Positions 1-8,238 of a stretch of 64,000 bases of DNA are shown here, one piece after another. The position numbers and the translations under genes were made by a program. Positions within the stretch are counted from its first letter, which is position 1. Each line of letters begins with the position of its first letter. Location of the stretch: positions 62,001-126,000 of the forward strand of contig NZ_JAFFQE010000005.1 in assembly GCF_016919005.1 (NCBI RefSeq), in the 5' to 3' direction. This DNA comes from Desulfopila inferna (GTDB lineage: Bacteria > Desulfobacterota > Desulfobulbia > Desulfobulbales > Desulfocapsaceae). The notes under the pieces are model-generated. The model saw only the letters and a program-made list of their open reading frames with translations, was not told the DNA's origin and searched no databases.

Positions 1-562
1 TCGACCTCTGAGCAAGAATGACAGCTTCAAACATCCGCGCGGCCTCATCTATTTTTTCATTGATGATGACATACTCAAATTCATTAATGGCCTGCATTTC
101 CCGGCGAGCGTTTTTAAGGCGCGTGATAATAGTCTCATCATCATCAAGTCCCCTTCCGCGAAGGCGTCTTTCCAGCTCCTCAAGGCTCGGCGGAGCAAGA
201 AAAATATACAGCGCTTCGCTTTCCCCGGATTCACGAATGATCCCGGCACCCTGAACGTCAATATCCAGAATCACATCCAGACCTGCCGCTCTCTGCTCCT
301 CGACCCCTCGCCTGCTTGTGCCATAGAGGTTTCCATGGACATTGGCGTCTTCGAGAAAATCCCCTTTCTCCTTCATGGACATGAAAACGCTGCGATCAAT
401 AAAATGGTAGTCCACCCCATCTTTTTCACCCTTGCGCGGCTCCCGCGTAGTATGGGAAATGGAAAAGGCTACGCCCTCCAGATCATTCATCACTTTTTTC
501 AGGATGGTGGATTTTCCGGTCCCTGAAGGAGCGGACAATATAAAAAGTTTTCCAACGTTCAT
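1..562 (-). CDS. gmk: Guanylate kinase, partial (3' end beyond window)
   Basis: Cytosolic kinase that converts GMP and ATP to GDP and ADP in purine nucleotide synthesis. The reverse strand reads from an ATG at 562-560 with no stop before base 1, giving 187 codons of a protein that is normally about 200 residues, so only the C-terminus is missing. A P-loop (SGTGKS, residues 13-18) sits near the N-terminus. It is followed by the GMP-binding stretch typical of Gmk (SHTTREPRKGE) and a conserved ILDIDVQG segment. It is the third gene of a minus-strand yicC-remA-gmk run, an order conserved in many bacteria; the start lies 2 bp beyond the remA stop codon, which suggests translational coupling. Identification is firm; only the end is unseen. 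Confidence 0.95.
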   Translation of the reverse strand, partial: MNVGKLFILSAPSGTGKSTILKKVMNDLEGVAFSISHTTREPRKGEKDGVDYHFIDRSVFMSMKEKGDFLEDANVHGNLYGTSRRGVEEQRAAGLDVILDIDVQGAGIIRESGESEALYIFLAPPSLEELERRLRGRGLDDDETIITRLKNARREMQAINEFEYVIINEKIDEAARMFEAVILAQRS

Positions 563-564
563 GA

Positions 565-858
565 CTAAGCTGATACCTTTTGTTTATGCGCAGTAACAAG
601 GTCCTCGAGATGATAACGGGTTTGCAGCGCCAGCATGCGCTGACCGATAGTTTCCGTCTGCACGGAAGAGAGAACGATATGATCGGAATCCATGATGATG
701 ATTGAACGGGTACGTCTCCCTTCGGTCACATCCAGCAATTTTCCATTTTTCTTGGCGAGCTCCTTGAGCTTACGGGCAGGCGAAGAACCTGTGTTGATAA
801 CCGCAACGATTCTGTCGGCCATGACCGTGTTCCCATATCCCACATTCAGCAATTGCAT
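565..858 (-). CDS. remA: RemA/DUF370-family regulatory protein
   Basis: Small protein of 97 residues. In Bacillus, RemA is a DNA-binding activator of matrix genes; its role in Desulfobacterota is not established. The N-terminus (MQLLNVGYGN) is the family's typical start. It is followed by a conserved RIVAVI strand, a GRRTRS basic motif and a 'MDSDHIVLSS' segment. An upstream in-frame GTG at 873 would add five residues, but the family N-terminus and a purine-rich stretch before 858 favour the ATG. It lies between yicC (20 bp upstream) and gmk (2 bp downstream), the classical yicC-remA-gmk neighbourhood. Confidence 0.9.
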   Translation of the reverse strand: MQLLNVGYGNTVMADRIVAVINTGSSPARKLKELAKKNGKLLDVTEGRRTRSIIIMDSDHIVLSSVQTETIGQRMLALQTRYHLEDLVTAHKQKVSA

Positions 859-878
859 ATCTTTCTCTCTCACAGTCC

Positions 879-1760
879 TTATTCTATATTCTGGACCTGT
901 TCACGTATCTTTTCAAGTTCGCTTTTCAGGTCGACGGTGAGGTGCGCCGTTTCAGCATCGTTGATTTTCGATCCCAGGGTATTGACCTCACGTAAAAATT
1001 CCTGGATAAGAAAATCCAGCTTTCTCCCGACACTGCCGTTTTCTTTAAGAAATCTTTCGAACTGATCAATATGGCTACGCAGTCTGACCAACTCCTCGGT
1101 GACGTCTGTCTTATCCGCCATTATCGCCACTTCCTGACTTAAACGCAGAGGATCAAGGTCAACATTTGCCAGCAGTTTTTCCAGTCGTTGACGCAGACTC
1201 TGTTCCCTTTTTTCAACCAATGTCGGTACTATTATCTCGATTCTGGCGATGTCGGCAACAAAAGCTCCAATCCTTTTTTGTAAATCGGCGCGAAGACTCT
1301 CCCCTTCCTGCTTTCGCATCTCCTCACATCCCTGAAGTGCTTCAGTCACGGCCTGCTCAATGACTACCCAGACACTCTCAAGGTCCTCGCTCTGCTGTTC
1401 CCTGACCAGAACATCGGGATATGAGGCAAGCTGAGAAAGGGTAGTATCATCCTTAATCTTGAGTTCTTTGGCCATTTGCGCCAGAGTCTCCCTATAGGAT
1501 GCAGCAAGTGCGGCATTGACGGAGAGTTTCTGCAGATCGGAAAAATCTCCCTGAACATTGAGGACGAGGTCTACTCTGCCGCGCTGGTGATAGTCAGCAA
1601 CTTTTTTGCGTATTCTCTCTTCCAGGGCAGTATACCCGCGCGGTAGCTTGATTTTAACGTCAAGAAAGCGGTTGTTGACACAGCGGATTTCAGTAGTCCA
1701 GACCCTTCCGCTTTTCTCAGACTCTCCCCGGCCGAAGCCGGTCATGCTTTTCACTGTCAT
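879..1760 (-). CDS. yicC: YicC/YloC family endoribonuclease
   Basis: Protein of 293 residues, the usual family length. YicC-family proteins are described as RNA endonucleases that take part in RNA turnover. The N-terminus carries the hallmark SMTGFGRG (residues 5-12) and a conserved EIRCVNNRFLD segment. The C-terminal DUF1732 region has the typical ELVRLRSHIDQF and GRKLDFLIQE(F) blocks. First gene of the yicC-remA-gmk run. No clear promoter could be assigned upstream; the 1761-2086 gap has no convincing gene. Confidence 0.93.
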   Translation of the reverse strand: MTVKSMTGFGRGESEKSGRVWTTEIRCVNNRFLDVKIKLPRGYTALEERIRKKVADYHQRGRVDLVLNVQGDFSDLQKLSVNAALAASYRETLAQMAKELKIKDDTTLSQLASYPDVLVREQQSEDLESVWVVIEQAVTEALQGCEEMRKQEGESLRADLQKRIGAFVADIARIEIIVPTLVEKREQSLRQRLEKLLANVDLDPLRLSQEVAIMADKTDVTEELVRLRSHIDQFERFLKENGSVGRKLDFLIQEFLREVNTLGSKINDAETAHLTVDLKSELEKIREQVQNIE

Positions 1761-2086
1761 CAGTTATACCTGCAGTTATTTATAATATCGTTAAGTGGCA
1801 ATATTAAAACTCCCGATGGAGAGAAGATATAAGCCCGGAGAAAGGTAAGCCATCATAATCCGATGTCCAAATGGGATATGTATCTTCGTATAGAGAACAA
1901 TTCACAGTTATCAGATACATTCATTATTCGTTTTTCTTTTTTTTCTGACAGTCTTCCAGGAGAAAGGGCTAAACATGGTTTTCCCTGCTCGAAACGAAAC
2001 TATCAGCAATGAGCTAAAAACCAGCAGTTTACCATGAACGGTAACTGTTCAGATAGGATCCTGCTGAATAATCACCTCGAAACAAC
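1761..2086. other. Intergenic region, no gene seen
   Basis: About 325 bp between yicC and the skp terminator. It is AT-rich and has no credible reading frame on either strand. It must carry the promoter for the yicC-remA-gmk run, but no box stands out enough to be named. Confidence 0.5.
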
Positions 2087-2121
2087 AAAACGATGCCGGA
2101 GAAACTCTCCGGCATCGTTTT
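2087..2121 (-). terminator. Intrinsic terminator after skp
   Basis: A near-perfect hairpin with 16-bp arms (2087-2102 and 2106-2121) and a 3-nt loop. The core arms are GATGCCGGAG-type and the ends are AAAA/TTTT. Read on the minus strand it follows the skp stop codon by about 45 bp and ends in a T run. Because A and T flank both sides it could work in both directions. Confidence 0.85.
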
Positions 2122-2164
2122 CTGTTGGCGATTCTCTGAGCTGACCTCTGTCAGAGGTCATCTA

Positions 2165-2698
2165 CTATTTCATAGCCTTATTCAGCTCTTCGATAAGAGC
2201 GTCACTGATATCCAGGTCTTTATTATAAAAAATAACACCATTCTTGGAATCCAGGATCATGGAGTAGCCATTTTTGTCACCGTATGTATCGACAACACCC
2301 TCAAGCACTTTAATAATGGGTTCAAGCTCTTTGTCCTGCAGTCTTTTCATTTCCATGCCGGCATCTTCGGTTTTGGTCTGCAGGTCACGGCGCTTTCTGT
2401 TAAACTCAAGAATTTGTTCTTCCTTCTTTTCCTTACTCCAGACAGAACTCTTCTTCTCTATCTCTTCCTGAAGTTTCTCCAACTCTTGCTGGTCCCCTCT
2501 GAAGGCAGCCTCCAGCTCGCTCTTTTTCTTCTCAAAAACCGCTTTCGCCTTTAAACCGGGCTCTGATTGAACCAGAACCTTCTGGACATTCATTATCCCA
2601 ACTTTTAAAGCATCACCTTGGGCAGCAAGAGCACCCAAGCTGGTACAGAGGCTTAAGGAAAGACAAACAACAAGAATTTTCAGATACTTAAGGCACAT
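2165..2698 (-). CDS. OmpH/Skp-like periplasmic chaperone
   Basis: 177 residues. An N-terminal signal peptide (about residues 1-26, hydrophobic ILVVCLSLSLCTSLGALA, cleavage after ALA) is followed by a KVGIMNVQKVL strand and a long charged coiled coil (about residues 50-130) typical of the Skp 'tentacles'. The C-terminal part (YSMILDSKNGVIFYNKDLDISDALIEELN) matches the OmpH family closely. The expected role is to hold outer-membrane proteins in the periplasm. The ATG at 2698 has a GGAG ribosome-binding site just upstream; a longer frame to 2764 lacks one and would hide the signal peptide. It lies downstream of pal on the same strand, so both belong to an envelope gene group. Confidence 0.85.
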   Translation of the reverse strand: MCLKYLKILVVCLSLSLCTSLGALAAQGDALKVGIMNVQKVLVQSEPGLKAKAVFEKKKSELEAAFRGDQQELEKLQEEIEKKSSVWSKEKKEEQILEFNRKRRDLQTKTEDAGMEMKRLQDKELEPIIKVLEGVVDTYGDKNGYSMILDSKNGVIFYNKDLDISDALIEELNKAMK

Positions 2699-2888
2699 AT
2701 TTATCTCCGGCTTTGCTCTACTTTTTTTTAACTTCATCAAGCTATTTTTTTTCTTCAGATCCAATCAAATTATACGCTTCCAGGGAGCTTTCCGTTATTT
2801 TTCAAAAAAAATATCGTATTGCAGCTCACTCCCTGGCATGTCTGCCTGTTCAGCAGCTCATATGTTATTGGATCTAAAGAACTATAAT

Positions 2889-3410
2889 TTACTCGATTAT
2901 AACAAAATCATCTCTTCTGTTCTGGGCATAGGAAAGTTCATCATGACCATGAAGAAGAATTCTTTCCTCGCCGTAACTAATGGTGGTCAATCTGTTCTCA
3001 TCAATACCGAGGTTTTGCAGATAATTTTTGGCACTGAGTGCACGGCGTTCACCCAAGGCCATATTATACTCATTGGTACCACGGGGATCGGTGTTACCTT
3101 CTATGCGGACGCTGACTTCATTGTTTTCCTTCATGAAATCACCATTAGTCACTATTCTGTCCACTTGATCGTCCCGGATGCTGGAATCATCAAAATCAAA
3201 ATAGACCGGCAGCATAGGAGCGGATGTACGTCCTTCGGAAATGGTAGGATTCTCCGGGGAATCCAGCGATTCCGGTTGGCCCATGACCTGGCTTTCCGGA
3301 TCTGTTGGAGCAAGCTCTTCGCCGGTACGGCTATCCGATCCACAACCTGAAAGAGTAAGAAAAGAAAAAACCACACCAGCGAGCAGCAACACCTGAATCC
3401 TGTTTGTCAT
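2889..3410 (-). CDS. pal: Pal-like OmpA-family peptidoglycan-binding lipoprotein
   Basis: 173 residues. The N-terminus is a lipoprotein signal with lipobox LSGC, making Cys23 the lipidated residue. After a flexible acidic linker (about 25-65) comes an OmpA/MotB domain with the family's PVYFDFDDSSI strand and the peptidoglycan-binding block EGNTDPRGTNEYNMALGERRA, whose Asp and Arg bind diaminopimelate in known structures. The expected role is to tether the outer membrane to the cell wall as part of the Tol-Pal system. No tol genes are in the window, so an OmpA-like lipoprotein outside Tol-Pal is possible. Confidence 0.85.
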   Translation of the reverse strand: MTNRIQVLLLAGVVFSFLTLSGCGSDSRTGEELAPTDPESQVMGQPESLDSPENPTISEGRTSAPMLPVYFDFDDSSIRDDQVDRIVTNGDFMKENNEVSVRIEGNTDPRGTNEYNMALGERRALSAKNYLQNLGIDENRLTTISYGEERILLHGHDELSYAQNRRDDFVIIE

Positions 3411-4228
3411 AGTTAAAACCTCCGTTTGCTTAGTAATATATGAACAAAATCAACCAAGCCGATTAACTTGCTGTAGCATTATTTTTCAGATCAGTCAGCA
3501 GATTAGTGAGCGGCCTTCAGCCCACTAAATATAAAAGAAAACGTACTAATTTCAAGTACTATTTTCCGTTTGGACTTTTCTAAATATAATACCGTCTACC
3601 TCGATCACTCTAAATAAAAGATCATATTAGGAATTTCAAAAAAACTGAATCGTCCACGATGGACAACTTACCGCTTCATTCAACCCGCAATACCACCATT
3701 CTCTTGTAATTTGAGTATATTAAGTTTTAAACAGGCTATATAGTACTCATACCTTAAAAAATTACAATGGCTCACCGAAGGATTTTTTTATTGAGCAGCA
3801 GATCAGCCGTGTTGGACATTGCCGTAACTCTTTTTTTAAAAAAAGCACGGTCCCCGATATATTGAGTACCTCTTACGTAAAATTCTCTGTCCAGGCAGAT
3901 TATCTTTACCGAGAAACATTTTGCAATATCACTTCCTGGTTTTTCTGGACAAAGGTATCTGATTTCTGTTAGTGAACGTACCAATTTTGTTGGTTTCGTA
4001 AAAAGTTGCCACGAAACTCTTAAATTGCTGGATACCAAATTCAATGATTCTAGCAACGACATCAATGGAGAAGCTGTCAGGAACTTCAGGAAAAATGAAC
4101 TCCTGGGTTCAACTTTATTGTAGTGATAATTTTTCGATCGGTATAGAATGATTTTGAAGAAATAATTTTAACAATCTGCTAGGTAACCGAACAAAAATGG
4201 AGCTCGGCAACCTCAGGAGGAGATATAC
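3411..4228. other. Long AT-rich intergenic region
   Basis: About 820 bp between divergent pal and the gene at 4229. It is clearly AT-richer than its surroundings. The only frame of note (3772-4065, minus strand, 97 codons) has no ribosome-binding site and no recognisable domain. A short hairpin (TTTCGT...ACGAAA near 3990-4015) is present. It may be decayed DNA; no gene can be supported. Confidence 0.4.
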
Positions 4229-4651
4229 ATGGCAAAAGCACACGTCAGTCATACACGCACCACAGATAAAACAATTCGGGCAATCGACAGGAAGCGGGAA
4301 CAGGAAAGGCGCAAGATGTTCATTCTGGCGAGGGATAATTCGGAAACACTTGCCACCAAAATCGTACAGCGTCTTATTGATCGAAAAAATATTGAAACAA
4401 CATCAGTCGAGTCTATCCAGAAAGTCTTTGAGAAACAACTGCGCAAGCTTGTCGACCTTGAGGATTTCGATCTGCAACTTAAACTTGCCCCCGTCAGGAC
4501 GCTGGTTCAGGATCCCAATATAGTAAGTCTCTATCTGACTCAATTTATTATTGAAGATCTCATTGAACATGGTGATATTCAGGATATTTTCGGTGAAGAT
4601 CTCGATATTTACAGATCACTTGATTCAGTACTTAAGGTCTTACGTCCCTAG
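4229..4651 (+). CDS. Hypothetical helical protein with strong RBS
   Basis: 140 residues, not recognised. The start is well supported by an AGGAGGAG Shine-Dalgarno sequence about 8 nt upstream. The protein is soluble, with a basic N-terminus (residues 1-30, many Arg and Lys) and then predicted amphipathic helices. The tail is acidic (HGDIQDIFGEDLDIYRSLD). It has no Cys and no membrane segment. It stands alone after a long AT-rich gap. Its TAG stop codon is also the first three bases of a terminal-repeat-like sequence (see the repeat at 4649), so its present C-terminus may have been set by an insertion. Confidence 0.75.
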   Translation: MAKAHVSHTRTTDKTIRAIDRKREQERRKMFILARDNSETLATKIVQRLIDRKNIETTSVESIQKVFEKQLRKLVDLEDFDLQLKLAPVRTLVQDPNIVSLYLTQFIIEDLIEHGDIQDIFGEDLDIYRSLDSVLKVLRP

Positions 4652-4736
4652 GAGGCTGTCCAAGAATGCCCTTTTTTTCCGCCTCCGAGTTATTTTATAA
4701 AAACAATACTCGCAATGTCAAATACATAGCTGTGCT
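4649..4736 (+). repeat. Truncated MITE-like repeat, one arm (family B)
   Basis: Starts TAGGAGGCTGTCCAAGAA, matching the terminal inverted repeat of the palindromic element at 47587-47740 (TAGGAGCCTGTCGGAGAA). Inner blocks also match (AAT.CTCGCA, then a GCTGTGCTT block near 4729-4737). Only one half is present; no matching right end is seen. It starts exactly at the stop codon of the upstream gene. Confidence 0.6.
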
Positions 4737-4790
4737 TATTTTTCAAAGTGGCCCCGGATTCTTACAAGTTCGCACCTGATCTGAGAAAAA

Positions 4791-6101
4791 ATGCCTATTC
4801 TCGGACAACCATCTAATATGCATCCTGCCGTCTCTCCTTTTCTTGTTTTTGCAGACGGAAAAGGAAATATCTCCGATTTTTCCCCACTTGCCATGGCTGG
4901 CATGAGCAATGGTCGCTTCTTGTCTCCTGCCTTAGAAGATTTAATACCTCTTCCCGAAGGCAGCGAACTATTTCTCCTGCCGGATCGCCTCCCTGTCGGT
5001 ATCGATCCTCAAACCGGTGAGCCGCTACTGCTTGAAGAAAATCCTTTTGATGCCGATCTTGGAATACAAGCGGTTGCCGCGTTCATGGCGCCGGCACATA
5101 CAGCTATCCTCAACAGCGCCTTTCGGGAAAAGCAGGAAAACCTGGAACCATTGCCCCTCTTCGCCTACACGGCAGTAGGCTGGTATGACGGCAGATTCTG
5201 GGTCAGCGGATTTCGAAGCGACAGCGATATACGCCAGGACGCAGGGCAGTTCAAACAGTCGGTCCTGAATAAAAAGACACCAAAACTGATGGCGCAGTAC
5301 CCTGATAATAGATTAATACAGCACTTGGGTAAATGTTGTTTAACCTATGCCTGCCCAGCGGCACGCAACTATTTTCTGGGACGTTGGGAGGCTCCCCTGC
5401 CGACGTCCCCCACCTGCAACGCCCACTGCATCGGCTGTATTTCACTGCAGCCGTCCGGCTGCTGTCCCTCTACCCAGGAACGCATCCGCTTTGTTCCCAC
5501 TGCCGCTGAAATCCACGAACTTGCCGTGGAACATATCAAAAAGGCGGAACGGCCAATCGTCAGCTTTGGCCAGGGATGTGAAGGGGAACCGCTTCTTCAG
5601 GCGGAAACGATTGAAAAGGCTATCCGCAAAATACGCAACTCCACGAGTAGCGGCACAATTAACCTGAATTCCAACGCCAGTCTTCCCGCAAAGGTTAAAG
5701 TATTGGCGCAAAGCGGCCTTGACAGCCTTCGGGTCAGCCTGAATTCTGCCCAGGAAATATACTATACATCATACTATCGACCTTCTAATTACAGGTATGA
5801 GGACGTTGAACTCTCAATAAAAATCATGAAGGATGCCGGAAAATTCGTCTCCCTCAATTACTTTATCCTCCCGGGATTCACCGATTCTGTCACTGAATTC
5901 GATGCCTTAAGCAGACTGATTGAGCGCTGCTCACCAGACCTTATCCAACTGCGCAACCTGAATATGGATCCCTTATGGTATCTGCGCTGCATCAGCTTTC
6001 CTGGTGAGGCGCAAACCATGGGAATTCGGGCGTGGAGAGATGCGTTGCACAAAAGCTTTCCCTCTCTTGGCTTCGGCTATTTCAATCCATACCTGCAATA
6101 A
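4791..6101 (+). CDS. Radical SAM protein of unknown function
   Basis: 436 residues. The radical SAM cluster motif C209-x3-C213-x2-C216 (TCNAHCIGC) is intact and binds the 4Fe-4S cluster that cleaves S-adenosylmethionine. A typical GQGCEGEPLL segment (the 'GGE'-like SAM-binding strand) follows, then a TIM-barrel body with 'LRVSLNS' and 'YFILPGFTDS' strands. The N-terminal 200 residues are unusual. Extra cysteines flank the motif (C182, C183 and C188 before; C224 and C225 after) and might bind a second cluster. No substrate peptide or partner gene is adjacent. The upstream ribosome-binding site is weak, so a start a few codons later is possible. Confidence 0.85.
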   Translation: MPILGQPSNMHPAVSPFLVFADGKGNISDFSPLAMAGMSNGRFLSPALEDLIPLPEGSELFLLPDRLPVGIDPQTGEPLLLEENPFDADLGIQAVAAFMAPAHTAILNSAFREKQENLEPLPLFAYTAVGWYDGRFWVSGFRSDSDIRQDAGQFKQSVLNKKTPKLMAQYPDNRLIQHLGKCCLTYACPAARNYFLGRWEAPLPTSPTCNAHCIGCISLQPSGCCPSTQERIRFVPTAAEIHELAVEHIKKAERPIVSFGQGCEGEPLLQAETIEKAIRKIRNSTSSGTINLNSNASLPAKVKVLAQSGLDSLRVSLNSAQEIYYTSYYRPSNYRYEDVELSIKIMKDAGKFVSLNYFILPGFTDSVTEFDALSRLIERCSPDLIQLRNLNMDPLWYLRCISFPGEAQTMGIRAWRDALHKSFPSLGFGYFNPYLQ

Positions 6102-6393
6102 ACTAATTCGGTAATATCAGAGGGATCACTGTTGGCAGCATCGCTGACTTTCGGACGGAGACTCAAATTTATGGTTGAAATTTCCACTTTTTGATATACT
6201 ATGCCATGTGATAAAGCTTATTACTATTCCCACCTTTATCTGGAAACACTCGGTTTTTTATCTCAAGGGCTGAAAACTGACGGAGCAATATCATTTGTGA
6301 TTATCACATGAATCAGCGTTCAAATCCAGCCTTAGATAAACACACATGATTACTTCCGGATGAAACAGCCAATCAGAAGCAGGAAGAAATTCT
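6102..6393. other. Upstream region of the PerR-like gene
   Basis: 292 bp with no gene. It contains a TATACT-type -10-like box near 6196 and the palindrome at 6296-6308. A GTTCAAATCC string near 6319 looks like a tRNA T-arm, but no cloverleaf surrounds it. Confidence 0.4.
6296..6308. promoter_or_regulatory. Palindromic operator candidate upstream of perR-like gene
   Basis: TGTGATTATCACA, a 13-bp perfect palindrome around one central base, about 85 bp before the start codon of the Fur/PerR-family gene. Fur-family proteins often repress themselves through AT-rich palindromes, so this may be an autoregulatory site. Its TGTGA/TCACA halves also resemble CRP/FNR-type sites, though with too short a spacer. 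The link is inferred from position only. Confidence 0.4.
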
Positions 6394-6819
6394 ATGGACC
6401 ATTTACCCAATATGCGACTCACCACACAAAGGCAGATCATCCTGGAAGAGCTGAACAAAGTCACCTCACACCCTACGGCAAATGAAGTCTACGATATGGT
6501 AAGAAAAAGACTGCCGCGCATTGGCCTGGGCACTGTCTACAGAAACCTGGAGCTTATGGCCGAAAGCGGAATTATTCTCAAACTTGAAGTTGGTGGGACA
6601 CAGAAGCGTTTCGATGCAACTACTGAATGCCATTACCATATTCGCTGCAATTGCTGTGACAAAGTAGATGATATTGATATTCCCGTCCAGCATCATATAA
6701 ATGAGGGGGCCGCTGTGGCAACCAATTATCAGATTCTCGGGCACCACATCGAGTTCTCAGGGATCTGCAGTGACTGCCGGAAGAACAACAAGCTGCAGGA
6801 GGAAGATTCCATCAACTGA
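6394..6819 (+). CDS. Fur-family transcriptional regulator, PerR-like
   Basis: 141 residues. An N-terminal winged helix with the family signatures RLTTQRQIILEEL and LGTVYRNLELM is followed by the metal-binding dimerisation domain. Two CxxC pairs (CNCC and CSDC) form the structural zinc site, and a GHHIEFSGIC block supplies regulatory-metal histidines. The short length and sequence fit PerR (peroxide sensing by iron-catalysed oxidation) better than classical Fur, but subtype cannot be fixed by eye. The ATG has an AGGAAG ribosome-binding site. It is convergent with tyrS. In an anaerobe it would be expected to control oxidative-stress genes such as flavo-diiron proteins or rubrerythrins. Confidence 0.88.
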   Translation: MDHLPNMRLTTQRQIILEELNKVTSHPTANEVYDMVRKRLPRIGLGTVYRNLELMAESGIILKLEVGGTQKRFDATTECHYHIRCNCCDKVDDIDIPVQHHINEGAAVATNYQILGHHIEFSGICSDCRKNNKLQEEDSIN

Positions 6820-6900
6820 AATCAATCATCTTCTCATGATGCTGACAACCGGCCACTCCATCATGACTCCATGGGGCCTTCAGGCAAGAATAAAGGTATA

Positions 6901-8112
6901 TCACTGAAAAAGAATTCTACAAAACCTTCTCTTGCCGACTCGGAGAAGTACCGCTCCCTCAGGTTCAACATTGATATTCATGTCCTGTATCTTTTCGCCA
7001 TCTAGGGAAACAGCGTTCTGCTTTACCATCCTCCGCCCTTCGGAAGTCGATTTAACAAGCTGAGCATCAACCAGCAGCTGGGGCAGCCATACCGGTTCAC
7101 TGCTGGTCACATGTACTTCCGGAATTTCATCGGGCAATCCTTTCTGCTGAAATACCTTCTCAAAATTTTCCTCCGCCCGGCGAGCCTCGCCTTCGGAATG
7201 AAACCGTGCCGTCAATTCCCGCGCCAGCTGCTTTTTCACCTCTTTAGGGTGAATGTCACCTCCTTCCATCCGCTGCTTCAGTTCCTCAATTTCGGCCGCA
7301 CTCAAGTCACTGAGCAATTCGTAATAGCGGAACATAAGCTCATCCGAGATAGAAAGCACCTTGCCGTAGATATCATTGGCCGGTTCGGTAATACCGATGT
7401 AGTTCCCCAGGGATTTGCTCATTTTATTGACGCCATCCAATCCTTCCAGCAGAGGCATGGTCAGGACAACCTGTGGTTCCTGACCTCTGGAACGCTGCAG
7501 ATCCCGGCCCATGAGAACATTAAAAAGCTGGTCCGTGCCGCCAAGCTCGACATCGGCCTCCATGGCCACGGAATCATACCCTTGAATCAACGGATAGAGA
7601 AACTCATGAATCGAGATTGGTTTCCCGGTATCAAAGCGATTTCTGAAATCTTCTCTTTCCAGCATGCGGGCCACGGTCAGCTCTGATGCCAGACGAATCA
7701 TTTCGAAGGAGCTCAGCTTGCCGAGCCAGGTACTGTTGAAAACTATCTTGGTTTTTTCAGGATCAAGTATTTTAAAAACCTGTTCCTTATAGGTTTCCGC
7801 GTTCCTGGCGACATCCTCCTGGGTGAGCGCTTTCCTGGTCTCGGATTTGCCGGTCGGATCACCTATCATCCCGGTAAAATCACCGATGAGAAACTGAACC
7901 TCATGCCCCAGGTCTTGAAAATGCTTGAGTTTCTGCAGTAAAACCGTATGGCCGAGATGCAGATCAGGCGCTGTCGGATCAAAACCTGCCTTGATCTTCA
8001 GAGGGATGCCGGTCTTCGCTGATTTTTTAAGTTTTTCCAGCAGCTCCTCTCTGGAAATGCAGTCAACCGCACCACGTTCTATCAAGGCAATCTGTTCTTC
8101 TATGGAGCTCAT
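6901..8112 (-). CDS. tyrS: Tyrosyl-tRNA synthetase
   Basis: 403 residues. Charges tRNA-Tyr with tyrosine. Class I signatures are both visible: the HLGH version of the HIGH motif (residues about 52-55, in [11 protein letters not shown]) and KMSKS (in [14 protein letters not shown]). The C-terminal S4-like RNA-binding domain ([21 protein letters not shown]) is complete. Length and domain order are normal for bacterial TyrRS. Transcribed in the same direction as rny, which lies upstream with a 126-bp gap. No T-box leader is seen. Confidence 0.97.
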   Translation of the reverse strand: MSSIEEQIALIERGAVDCISREELLEKLKKSAKTGIPLKIKAGFDPTAPDLHLGHTVLLQKLKHFQDLGHEVQFLIGDFTGMIGDPTGKSETRKALTQEDVARNAETYKEQVFKILDPEKTKIVFNSTWLGKLSSFEMIRLASELTVARMLEREDFRNRFDTGKPISIHEFLYPLIQGYDSVAMEADVELGGTDQLFNVLMGRDLQRSRGQEPQVVLTMPLLEGLDGVNKMSKSLGNYIGITEPANDIYGKVLSISDELMFRYYELLSDLSAAEIEELKQRMEGGDIHPKEVKKQLARELTARFHSEGEARRAEENFEKVFQQKGLPDEIPEVHVTSSEPVWLPQLLVDAQLVKSTSEGRRMVKQNAVSLDGEKIQDMNINVEPEGAVLLRVGKRRFCRILFQ

Positions 8113-8238
8113 TTCTTCTCTTTATTGATTATTTTGGTATTCATATCCTGTCCGGTAGATACAACGTCTACCTTGATTTGAAACAACGGCAATTCTCTGA
8201 AATTGCTCTTTCCCTGGCACTATGCTGCTCAACAGGAC

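Noticed and set aside
3772-4065. 97-codon minus-strand frame in the AT-rich gap
   Set aside because: No ribosome-binding site, no recognisable domain, AT-rich composition unlike neighbouring genes.
6312-6335. tRNA T-arm-like GTTCAAATCC string
   Set aside because: No acceptor, D or anticodon arm can be formed around it.
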